Assembly (NCBI RefSeq): GCF_029855045.1
Contig: NZ_CP123228.1
Location: forward strand, 62,001 to 126,000
DNA from: Piscinibacter sp. XHJ-5
GTDB taxonomy: Bacteria > Pseudomonadota > Gammaproteobacteria > Burkholderiales > Burkholderiaceae_C
Reading direction: 5' to 3'
DNA length: 64,000 nucleotides
In this document: positions 27,105-34,630 of the stretch, piece by piece
Layout: the number at the start of each line of letters is the position of its first letter
How positions within the stretch are numbered: the first letter of the stretch is position 1
Program-made: the position numbers and the translations under genes
Notes under the pieces: generated by a model
The model's database searches: none
What the model saw: only the letters and a program-made list of their open reading frames with translations
What the model was told of the DNA's origin: nothing

Positions 27105-27461
27105 CGCAGCGAATGCTCAGTTTGGGTAAGCCGAGCCCAGCCTCCGGCGAGAGCATGCGCTGCGCATGCGTCCCAAAGACCCCAATGTCCAGCACCGTCC
27201 AAGTCTCTTCGCCACTGTTGGAGTGGTATTGCACTGTCTCGATCGACGCCGAACAGAATGTGCTTGCGGAGTGCGTGGCGACGGCAATCTCCGCCTTGTA
27301 TCCGAAGGCGGCCTGGTGTTCCCTGCGCCTTGTCGATGACGGCAATGGCCTGAACGAGTTCGAGACTTCTGATCTGCGGAAACCGCAACATTTGATCATG
27401 GAGCTCATCTAGGGTGCTCGCGTAGGCGCGTAGGAGCAAGTGTGAAGTCGTGATGCAGCAT
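27105..27461 (-). pseudogene. Decayed LuxR-type regulator B
   Basis: A disrupted copy of luxR-C starting (ATG 27461) three bases beyond the luxR-C stop. Homology is split over frames: TLDELHDQML...LVQAIAVIDKAQG in one, EHQAAFGYKAEIAVATHSAS and then LGLPKLSIR in another, and FGVDRD in the first again. Paralog LuxR-C reads EHQAAFGYKAGIAVAMH and LDLPKLSVR at these places. The pocket middle (DP...W) is deleted and the HTH is absent. This looks like a tandem duplicate of luxR-C that then decayed. Confidence 0.75.
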
Positions 27462-27463
27462 GG

Positions 27464-28174
27464 TCAGCCAAGGATCCCAAGACGCAGTGCCTTCAAGACA
27501 GCTTGCAGCTTGTTAATGCAACCAAGCTTTTGCGTGGCGTTGTTGATGTGGCGAGCCGCCGTTTGCTCTGTGATCTTCAGAATTTGGCCAAGCTCCCAGG
27601 CCGTCTTGCCTTCCATGGTCCAGCGAAGGCACTCCAGTTCGCGTACGCTTAGTTTGGGCAAGTCGAGGTCGGTTTCCGGCAAGAGGATGCGCAATGCGGC
27701 CTCCTGTGCGAACACAGCAAACAACTGAATATCCGCAACCGTGCGGGTCAACTCGCCGCTGTGCGATGGGAGCGGACCATCGCGATCCAAGCCGATGAAG
27801 TAGTGCCTTCCATTCGGCATGTGCATCGCGACAGCGATCCCGGCCTTGTATCCGAACGCCGCTTGATGTTCCCAGCGTTCTCCCAGATCCGCGGACACAT
27901 ACGTTTGCTGCCCCCAGACGATAGGGGTGCCGTGGTGTTTGCAGTGCTGCATCACGGGATCACGACGGGCCAGCTCAAGATTCATGAATGTCTCGAGGTA
28001 TAGCGGTGGCGAGTTGTGCAAAACGATGAAGCTAGGCTGCGCAAGCGGACTGTCGATAACGGCCATGGTGCTAACCAGGTCGAAGCCGTTGCAGCGGGCA
28101 AACTTTAAGACCTCCCTAAGAAGATCATCTCGACTACGGGCTCCGAGGACGGATGTGAACTTTGAGGTCAACAT
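27464..28174 (-). CDS. LuxR-type regulator C
   Basis: 236 residues from ATG 28174, chosen by alignment with its paralogs, which all begin ML..(F)TSVL. It has an autoinducer-binding-like domain and a C-terminal LuxR HTH (LSVRELECLRWTMEGKTAWELGQILKITEQTAARHINNATQKLG). DP, Trp and Gly of the ligand pocket are kept. The TraR W57 and Y61 positions are Tyr and Phe. No convincing ribosome site precedes the start. Upstream a CTG-N11-CAG element (one base longer than a lux box) is present near 28226-28242. Confidence 0.82.
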   Translation of the reverse strand: MLTSKFTSVLGARSRDDLLREVLKFARCNGFDLVSTMAVIDSPLAQPSFIVLHNSPPLYLETFMNLELARRDPVMQHCKHHGTPIVWGQQTYVSADLGERWEHQAAFGYKAGIAVAMHMPNGRHYFIGLDRDGPLPSHSGELTRTVADIQLFAVFAQEAALRILLPETDLDLPKLSVRELECLRWTMEGKTAWELGQILKITEQTAARHINNATQKLGCINKLQAVLKALRLGILG

Positions 28175-28368
28175 TGTCGTGTCTGCTGCTTTGCCGCTAT
28201 TGGGGATGAGTCTCAATCGCTAGTCTGTTCAATACGGCCAGCTTTGTTGACGCGACTGAGCGTCTGCGTCGCGTTGGCGGGTGTCGACCCTCTGTCCGCT
28301 GCTCCTACTAGTGCCGAGAATGCGGCTGGGGTCCAACGCACCCAAGCCCCTCTGCCTTCCAAGCATCA

Positions 28369-29076
28369 TCAGGCGATGATTCCCATGCGAAGGGCTCTAA
28401 TCACTGCGTGATGCTTGCTCACACAATCCAACTTTCGCGTCGCGTTGCTAAGATGTCTGGCCGCGGTCTGCTCGCTGATATTCAGTATTCGGCCAATCTC
28501 CCAAGCGGTCTTACCTTCCATCGTCCAACGTAGGCTCTCTAGTTCGCGAGGAGTCAGGCACGGTACATCGCCTGCATAAACCGCAGCGGAAAAAATGCGG
28601 AAAGCTGCATCTGCTGCATGCACTGCAAACAGTTGAAGCTCCGCGGTCATGCGTGTCACCTCGAGAGGGCTGGCTGGTAGGGGCTGATCGCGATCAACGC
28701 CAATTACAAAGTGGCGTCCCCGCGGAAGATGTAGGGCGCAGGCGACTCCTGTTTTGTAGCCGAATGACGCTTGTTCCTCCCACTTCGTTTCTGCCCCGGC
28801 ACTCACATAGGTAGCCTTGTCCCACACTATCGGCACGTTCGAGTGCTTGCAATGCTGCATGACCGGATCTGATCGACCCTGTGATCCTCGCCTCTGATCA
28901 AACGCGGCGGGCGCGTTGGATGCCCCGATGAACGATGCATCACCCTGGGCTCCATCAATGACGACATACGCGTCGACAGTGTCGAAGCCGAGGCAGTTTG
29001 CGAAGCCGACAACTCTTCGCAGGAACTCTGCGCGATCCTTGGCATTGAGGACCGATGTGAAGACATCCACCAACAT
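28369..29076 (-). CDS. LuxR-type regulator D
   Basis: 235 residues, paralogous to A and C along its whole length (MLVDVFTSVLNAKDRAEFL start, RSDPVMQHCKHSNVPIVW pocket segment, HTH with MEGKTAWEIGRILNISEQTAARHLSNATRKL). The loop before DP is one residue shorter than in A and C, so the pocket aromatic residues are shifted. It is on the same strand as C, separated by 194 bases without another gene. Confidence 0.82.
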   Translation of the reverse strand: MLVDVFTSVLNAKDRAEFLRRVVGFANCLGFDTVDAYVVIDGAQGDASFIGASNAPAAFDQRRGSQGRSDPVMQHCKHSNVPIVWDKATYVSAGAETKWEEQASFGYKTGVACALHLPRGRHFVIGVDRDQPLPASPLEVTRMTAELQLFAVHAADAAFRIFSAAVYAGDVPCLTPRELESLRWTMEGKTAWEIGRILNISEQTAARHLSNATRKLDCVSKHHAVIRALRMGIIA

Positions 29077-29447
29077 GAGGTTCCGCTATGACAAGGATTG
29101 CGCGCCGCTCGCACAAACAGACCGGCCGTGCGCGCTTTGCTTCTCTCTTTTGGATTGGGGCGCTGGCCGAACACGGCGTGCGTCGAGAGACGCCTGAACG
29201 ACCGCTCTGAGGCTCTTGCCGCGCTTAGCTGTGTGTTCGTCTGGGACGGGGCGTGAGCACTGTCCTCGCTTGCCCATCGCTATCGAAAGTTGTCGACCAA
29301 GGGGATCTGGATACGTCGCGATCAATATTGCTTGCCCGAAAGGCGTATCGTCGTCACAGGTCGTCCATATCAGCGCGGGCAATCGACCGAACGGTCGTGT
29401 TGGGCACCCCGATGATTTTTTGTGTAGATGTTGCGTATGAGCCTCTC
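29077..29447. other. Intergenic stretch between luxR-D and decayed luxR-E
   Basis: No supported gene. A minus-strand open frame (29086-29382) lacks a ribosome site and known motifs. CGACCG-TT-CGGTCG near 29386-29399 is a short inverted repeat of unknown meaning. Confidence 0.4.
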
Positions 29448-30140
29448 CTAATTAATCAGGCCAAGACGGAGCGCCTTCGCGACTGCTTGATGCTTATTCA
29501 CACAATTCAGCTTGCGCGTAGCGTTGTTGATATGTCTCGCCGCTGTTTGTTCGCAAATCCCGAGGATCCTTCCAAGCCCTCAGGCCGTCTTTCCGTCACA
29601 GGTCCAGCGGAGCACCTCCAACTCACGAACCGTCATCTTGGGTATGTTTAGCTCCGGGGAAGACGGCAGCAGAACGCTCATTGCGGCGTCTACCGTATAC
29701 ACGTGAACAATTGCAACTCAGCGGTCATGCGAGCAAGCTCACCTCCCGCACGTGGGCAATGCATGGTCCCGATCCACGCCGTGCGGCAGGTGCAGTGCGC
29801 ACACTATTCCGGTCCGATAGCCAAAGGAGGCCTGCTCCTCCCAGCCGTCTATACAACCCGCCGTCGCATAGGTGTTCCTATCCCAGACGATTGGTAAGAA
29901 GGAACGTTTGCAGTGTTGCATGACGGGATCGCGCTGATGCGTTGCGGCGTCCCGCCGTTCATCGAAGTCGGCGGGTGCGTTGTGAACTCCGACGAACTCA
30001 GGCGGAGCCTGGGGTCTGTCAAACACTGCAAACGCGTCGACTGTCTTGAAGCCCAGGTCCGCCGCAAGGCGAACCGTTTCATGCATGAATTGTTCACGGG
30101 ACGCGACGTTCAGAAGAAAAGTGAATCTGTCCAGAAGCAC
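29448..30140 (-). pseudogene. Decayed LuxR-type regulator E
   Basis: The first 130 codons are intact (MLLDRFTFLLNVASREQFM..., RDPVMQHCKRSFLPIVW, EEQASFGYRTGIVCALHLPHG). The frame then loses a few codons before VDRDHALP and shifts at least twice around 29690-29740. The HTH region is readable in another frame (PKMTVRELEVLRWTCDGKTA-stop-GLGRILGICEQTAARHINNATRKLNCVNKHQAVAKALRLGLIN). The conserved Trp of the KTAW motif is a TGA stop. The good conservation outside these lesions implies recent inactivation. Confidence 0.85.
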
Positions 30141-30380
30141 GGCGTCAAAGCTGCAGCAAGGGGTGTGGCCGGATCAAGCCTGGCAAGAGGGCGGCCTGCG
30201 ATTTGGATTCGCTTCCGCGCGCATGCTCGGCAAGTAGTCGACAGAGATGCGACGCCAATCCTCTGGAGCAATGCAACTCATGTCAATGACGGTGCTCTGA
30301 CGTTGCGCTGACGGCTGGAATCCACATCCCCTCGTTGACCAGCATCGCCCCGTTGGTCCCATTTGCCCGGGAGTTGGTCC

Positions 30381-30455
30381 ACAAAACGACTCGCAATGGT
30401 GCAAGACGAGCTGCAAGCCGTGGTGAAGGCCTTGCGCATGGGATTCATCCACTGA
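30381..30455 (+). pseudogene. C-terminal scrap of another LuxR paralog (F)
   Basis: The plus-strand frame ends DELQAVVKALRMGFIH followed by TGA. This matches the last helix of the neighbouring regulators (KHQAVLKALRLGLI) with a preceding TKRLAMV like the ATRKLNCV segment. Nothing upstream in any frame continues the homology, so only about 24 codons remain. Confidence 0.6.
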
Positions 30456-30811
30456 CCCAGTGCGAGCCGCCAGCACCGCGTCTTGGCAGATTTCAAGCAG
30501 CAGTGCGCTTGGGTTTGTCTAGCTGACAGCGTCTCGCTTCAACTTCAGGCGCTTTCCGGCGAGCGCGGTGCGGCGGCGTGCGCCTCACGGGTTGTTGGCC
30601 TCTGCCGTGGGACATGGCCGTTGTATGTCAAATCTGCCACGTTCCGAGCGTTTGATGCCGCGGGAGACCGCGTGGGTTCATCAAGCACGCTTCGCTGCCG
30701 TTGTCAATGACAAGCGTTTGTCATTGTTCGCACGCCGCTCCCGCGATGGAATCCAGCCAGAGGTAGGCGCGTTCCGCGCGCTTGGGAAGCGAACAACGTC
30801 ATCAGTGACAC
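30456..30811. other. Intergenic stretch holding a 20-base palindrome
   Basis: No supported gene. Its one clear structure is the palindrome at 30706-30725, described separately, which lies about 90 bases before the next gene. Confidence 0.5.
30706..30725. promoter_or_regulatory. Perfect 20-base palindrome (candidate LuxR-type operator)
   Basis: AATGACAAGCGTTTGTCATT has perfect 8-base arms around GCGT. The preceding TTGTCA (30701-30706) forms a second, overlapping dyad with TGACAA. Size and symmetry match a lux box, but the arms differ from the CTGTAA boxes in this region. It is upstream of the gene pair at 30812 and 31197, so it is a good candidate target of the regulator at 31197. Confidence 0.5.
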
Positions 30812-31219
30812 ATGATGAACAACGACGAAACGTCCACAGTTCCGGCGGGTGCCGACCCCGGTATCACGCCTGCCGCCGCGCCACGCGAGCCGCGCGATTT
30901 GTCCGTCCTGCGACCCGAGGCTTTGCCATGCGGGCAGACCGCGATGGCGCCGCCGCCTGCCCCGATCGGCATCTGCAGCGGCGACGGGGTCCTGTCGTTC
31001 GCGTTGACCAGCACGTCGCCCGGCGTTCATGTCAAGCGCACGCTGCGCCGCGCGGACGGAAGCAAGCTGCTCTGCTCGGTGGTCTTTCGCGACGAGCTGA
31101 GCTTCACGAGCTGGCTGGACGCCGACGACTTGCGGTTTACGTACGCGCTGTTGTTCCAGCAACTTCGAAGCAGCTTTCGCCGGCTTAACGTCTCGGATGT
31201 CGGCGATGGCCGCCGCTGA
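30812..31219 (+). CDS. Hypothetical small protein preceding luxR-G
   Basis: 135 residues. The first about 45 residues are Ala/Pro-rich and disordered. The remainder (GDGVLSFALTSTSPGVHVKRTLRRADGSKLLCSVVFRDELSFTSWLDADDLRFTYALLFQQL) looks like a small alpha/beta domain of unknown family. It overlaps the next gene by 23 bases, so translation is likely coupled with the regulator. No signal peptide. The start may be either of two adjacent ATGs; no strong ribosome site. Confidence 0.5.
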   Translation: MMNNDETSTVPAGADPGITPAAAPREPRDLSVLRPEALPCGQTAMAPPPAPIGICSGDGVLSFALTSTSPGVHVKRTLRRADGSKLLCSVVFRDELSFTSWLDADDLRFTYALLFQQLRSSFRRLNVSDVGDGRR

Positions 31220-31955
31220 ACCGCTCATGGCGTCGCCCGGCGCGCTTGAGCGCGCCAGCGAAGCCATCTGTCGAATTGCGGCCGCGCGCAACGAAGGCGA
31301 GGTGGTCGGGCTTCTGAGCGACGCGTCGCACCGGCTCGGCGCGGACGTGGCGCTTTTCTGCTCATGCCTGCAAGCCAAGGGGGTGCCCTTGCGGTTCATG
31401 CTGGCGTGCGACCCCCGTTGGTACCTGGAATATGAGCGCTTCATCAACTGGAGCCAGGATCCGTGGGTGCTGTACGCAGCCGAAAGCGCCGAACCTGTTT
31501 GCGCCTCGCGCTTGATGGTGACGTCGCAGGCCGGCAGTCAGGCGCTCGCATTGGCTAGGCGCTATGGATTCGAGTCGGCGTTCGTCGTACCTTCGCCAGC
31601 CGGCCGCGGTGAAGCGCGGTGGGGCGTCCTCGTACTCGGGTCTCGCACGGACGGGTTCTTCGAAAGCGCTGGCTGCATTGCACTGAAGGTGATGGCGCGC
31701 TCGCTGTCGATGGAGCTCCACGAGTGGTGTCTGTCACATGCGAGGCGCGATTTCCTGTCCCGTGCGCAGCTGTCGTCCCGGGACATCGATCTGCTGCGTC
31801 GAGAGCACCGAGGCTACAGCACGAAGGAGATCGCTCGCCAGTTGCACGTCACCGTGCAATCCGTCGACTCGCGATTCCAGCGGCTCAATGCGCGTCTGGG
31901 CGTTTCCAGCAGAAAGGCGGCTGCGTCGCTGGCTGTCACGTACGGCTTGATCTAA
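31197..31955 (+). CDS. LuxR-type regulator G, not part of the A-F paralog group
   Basis: 252 residues from ATG 31197 (further ATGs at 31206 and 31227). N-terminal about 180 residues resemble an autoinducer-binding-like sensor domain (CDPRWYLEYERFINWSQDPWVLYA, YGFESAFVVPSPAGRGEARWGVLVLGS). The C-terminal HTH (LSSRDIDLLRREHRGYSTKEIARQLHVTVQSVDSRFQRLNARLG) lacks the WTMEGKTAWE signature of the array paralogs. It lies 15 bases before the di-haem peroxidase gene and is probably the regulator of that operon. Confidence 0.75.
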   Translation: MSAMAAAEPLMASPGALERASEAICRIAAARNEGEVVGLLSDASHRLGADVALFCSCLQAKGVPLRFMLACDPRWYLEYERFINWSQDPWVLYAAESAEPVCASRLMVTSQAGSQALALARRYGFESAFVVPSPAGRGEARWGVLVLGSRTDGFFESAGCIALKVMARSLSMELHEWCLSHARRDFLSRAQLSSRDIDLLRREHRGYSTKEIARQLHVTVQSVDSRFQRLNARLGVSSRKAAASLAVTYGLI

Positions 31956-31970
31956 GACGGCGGCGACTGC

Positions 31971-33137
31971 ATGAGGCAGCTCACAGGCGCCAAAACTGAG
32001 CGCGCGAATCGGCAGGTCGAGTGCGCGGTGCTCCCAGCAGGTTCGGTGCTGCTAGCCCTCCGTGCTGCGTGCACACTCCTGGCTGCGTTGATTGCCGCGC
32101 CGGCGGGGGCGGCGGATTCATCGCTTGTCACGGCCCAGGGCGATACGTTCACACTCGTTGCAGGCCATCCGAGCCTCAAGCGCTGGCTCATGCCGCGTGA
32201 GATCCCGGCTCCCGCCGACAACGCCACGACACCCGAGCGAATCAAGCTGGGCGAGATGCTGTTCTTCGATGCCCGCCTGTCAGTGCATGGGTACACGAGC
32301 TGTGCCATGTGTCATTTGCCTGAGCGTGGGTTTGCGGATGGCGTTCCCACCTCGGTGCGTTTCATGGGCGAAAAGATGACGCGCAACTCGCCGGGCCTGG
32401 TGAACGTGGCGTACAACCCACTGCACATGTGGGACGGGCGCAATGCCACGCTCGAACAGCAAGCTCTGAGTTCCCAGAGTTCCCTGGGCAGCCTGAATGC
32501 CGGCGCCCATCAGCTCGGCATCACGGAGGCGGATCTCGGCATGGAGCGGATCAGGCGCAACGTCGCTTATGCAAGAGCGTTCGCCAAGGCATATCCCGAC
32601 GAACCGATTACGAAGCAAACAGCGGCCAAGGCGATCTCGGCGTTCGAGCGATCCCTGGTGTCGCGCGACTCGCCATTCGACCGGTGGGTGCAAGGGGACG
32701 TGCACGCCATGACGGCGAGACAGGTCAATGGCTTTCGAATCTTCCTCGATCCATCAAAGGGAAACTGCGTCGCTTGCCACGCTGCGCCGAACTTCACCGA
32801 CAACGGCTTCCACAACCTCGGCCTCAGGCAATTCGGGCAACCCGATCCCGACGTGGGGCGCTTCAGCCAGCGGGCAATTCCATCCATGCGGGGAGCCTTC
32901 CGCACGCCGACGCTTCGCGATGTCGATCTCACACCGCCGTACTTCCACGACGGCTCGGCCAACACGCTGTGGGACGTCGTCGAGCACTACGCCCGCGGAG
33001 GCGACGCCAGGGCGAATCTCTCACCGCTAATCAGGCCGCTTGCGATCACCGCGGAGGAAAAGGCGGACCTGGTGTCATTCATGAAGGCGCTGACGACCCG
33101 GCGCGATGTGTATGCAACCCCGCGCCTGCCGCGCTGA
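31971..33137 (+). CDS. Di-haem cytochrome c peroxidase / MauG family protein
   Basis: 388 residues with a signal sequence (an unusually long N-region, hydrophobic core about 29-45, AGAADSS cut). Two CxxCH haem sites, CAMCH and CVACH, lie in the two cytochrome c lobes. The linker ends typical of CcpA/MauG are present (MWDGRNATLEQQA, FRTPTLRDVDLTPPYFHDGS). It acts in the periplasm, either reducing peroxide or oxidising a protein partner. It is followed 27 bases later by a cupredoxin gene, a likely electron partner. Confidence 0.87.
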   Translation: MRQLTGAKTERANRQVECAVLPAGSVLLALRAACTLLAALIAAPAGAADSSLVTAQGDTFTLVAGHPSLKRWLMPREIPAPADNATTPERIKLGEMLFFDARLSVHGYTSCAMCHLPERGFADGVPTSVRFMGEKMTRNSPGLVNVAYNPLHMWDGRNATLEQQALSSQSSLGSLNAGAHQLGITEADLGMERIRRNVAYARAFAKAYPDEPITKQTAAKAISAFERSLVSRDSPFDRWVQGDVHAMTARQVNGFRIFLDPSKGNCVACHAAPNFTDNGFHNLGLRQFGQPDPDVGRFSQRAIPSMRGAFRTPTLRDVDLTPPYFHDGSANTLWDVVEHYARGGDARANLSPLIRPLAITAEEKADLVSFMKALTTRRDVYATPRLPR

Positions 33138-33164
33138 CGCAGCGGCACTTCTCCGGAGCGCTCC

Positions 33165-33494
33165 ATGAACGCCAGCACGCTCACACTTTCCATTCATGTT
33201 GCGCTCGCGCTGTTCTCAGCGGCTTCGGTATCGGCTGCCGATCATTCAGTCGTGCAGCGCAACAAGGCGTTTGCCGTCAGGCGACTGGTTGTCAATGTCG
33301 GCGACACGATCAAGTTCGTCAATTTGGACGACGTGCCACACAACGCCTTTTCGCTCGCGAACGGTAATGTCTTCGATACCGGCATGTTGACGAAAGGAAA
33401 CTCGAAGGACATCACTTTCACCAAATCGGGGATTGTCGAAGTGGAGTGTGCCGTTCATCCATTGATGACGATGACGGTGGAAGTGCGCCCCTAG
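33165..33494 (+). CDS. Cupredoxin (plastocyanin/amicyanin-like), periplasmic
   Basis: 109 residues with a signal peptide (ALFSAASVSAAD). The type 1 copper ligands are all in place: His of VPHNAF, then Cys, His and Met of VECAVHPLMTM. It is a small blue-copper electron carrier, and its position after the di-haem peroxidase suggests it donates or accepts electrons for that enzyme. Confidence 0.88.
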   Translation: MNASTLTLSIHVALALFSAASVSAADHSVVQRNKAFAVRRLVVNVGDTIKFVNLDDVPHNAFSLANGNVFDTGMLTKGNSKDITFTKSGIVEVECAVHPLMTMTVEVRP

Positions 33495-33607
33495 TCATGT
33501 CGACGGGGACGCAGCGGCGCGATTGCGATGATTCTTCGCGCAAAGTCATCACGTGGCGATCAGCCATCTCCATCTATCGTTTGACTTCGTACTGAGGTAC
33601 TGAATGA

Positions 33608-34570
33608 ATGCCAATGTCGAGGTCGAGCGAAATGCGCAAACTGTTCCGAGTGATCTCTTTGATGGCGGCTGCCGCAGCAGTCATGGTGTGCTCGTTTCAT
33701 GCTGCCGCGGCAGGCGCCACGAAGTTTGAAGAGCCGCTGCTGCTTGGCATCAACGAGGGGGCAACGGACAGCCGAAGCGCCGATGACTTGCGTCGGCAGT
33801 ACGCATCCCTCGCCAAGGTGCTGGCGCGAATTGCGGGCAAATCGGTGATCGTCGAGCCTTATGTCGACGTCGCCCTCTTTCGCAAGAAGTTTGACGAAGG
33901 CGCGTTCCACTTTGCCTTCGGGAAATCCGTTCATGTGGTCGCCAAGGGCGTCGTTGGGGGCAAGTACGTACCGTTGGTCAAGAACGAACGGGCGTACGTT
34001 GCGGGCGTCGTTGTACAGAAGGGTTCGACGATCAAAGATTTGAGGGGCCTGCGCGGCAAGACGCTGGTCTTGCCGCCTGCCGATACCTACACCTCGGCGC
34101 TGGTCGAAACATTGATCAACGAGCTCGGCCTACCGTTCGTCGTACAAAACGAAACCACGGGCTATGCGCCTCCACGGCCGGACACCATCGCCATTCGGCA
34201 CTTTCGCATTCAGGACAATGTTGCGAAGTCGGTCGCGGTGGGGTTGTTTCCCGCCGGTGCCGTGAATCCGTCGGTGTTGGCGCGTGTCGAGAAACAGGCC
34301 AGCGAGGGCGGCATCCAGTGGAAGGACACTGAACTCATCGTGGGCGGGCCCGGCGTCCAAGTCCTCACCAAATTGAAGCCCCAGACGGGCTGGCTGCTGG
34401 TCGGCAGTGCGGAGCTCCCGCCTCAAGTCATCGAGCGCGCCACGGCGACCCTTTCCGCGCTGTCCACGCACGAGGAGGGCAAGCAGGTGCTGAAAGACAT
34501 CGGCTGTGCAAACCTGGTCCGGTCGACGAAGGAGGAATACGTCGCGCTGATCAATTACCTCTACCACTGA
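33608..34570 (+). CDS. PhnD-like periplasmic binding protein
   Basis: 320 residues (or 312 from the internal ATG 33632, which starts a cleaner signal peptide ending at HAAAAGA). The type 2 periplasmic-binding fold of the phosphate/phosphonate-binding group is seen (GINEGATDSRSADDL, DVALFRKKFDEGAFHFAFGKSVHV, then LRGLRGKTLVLPPADTYTS). No ABC ATPase or permease genes accompany it, so it may feed a sensor instead of a transporter, perhaps the membrane protein encoded next. Confidence 0.75.
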   Translation: MPMSRSSEMRKLFRVISLMAAAAAVMVCSFHAAAAGATKFEEPLLLGINEGATDSRSADDLRRQYASLAKVLARIAGKSVIVEPYVDVALFRKKFDEGAFHFAFGKSVHVVAKGVVGGKYVPLVKNERAYVAGVVVQKGSTIKDLRGLRGKTLVLPPADTYTSALVETLINELGLPFVVQNETTGYAPPRPDTIAIRHFRIQDNVAKSVAVGLFPAGAVNPSVLARVEKQASEGGIQWKDTELIVGGPGVQVLTKLKPQTGWLLVGSAELPPQVIERATATLSALSTHEEGKQVLKDIGCANLVRSTKEEYVALINYLYH

Positions 34571-34630
34571 GCGGCCGCGATGAGCGCACCGTAGCGTTCG
34601 TGGGCAAGGTGAACCTGGCACGCAGGCGGC

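Noticed and set aside
28226..28242. Lux box upstream of luxR-C
   Set aside because: CTG and CAG are separated by 11 bases instead of 10 and CTGTAA is not kept.
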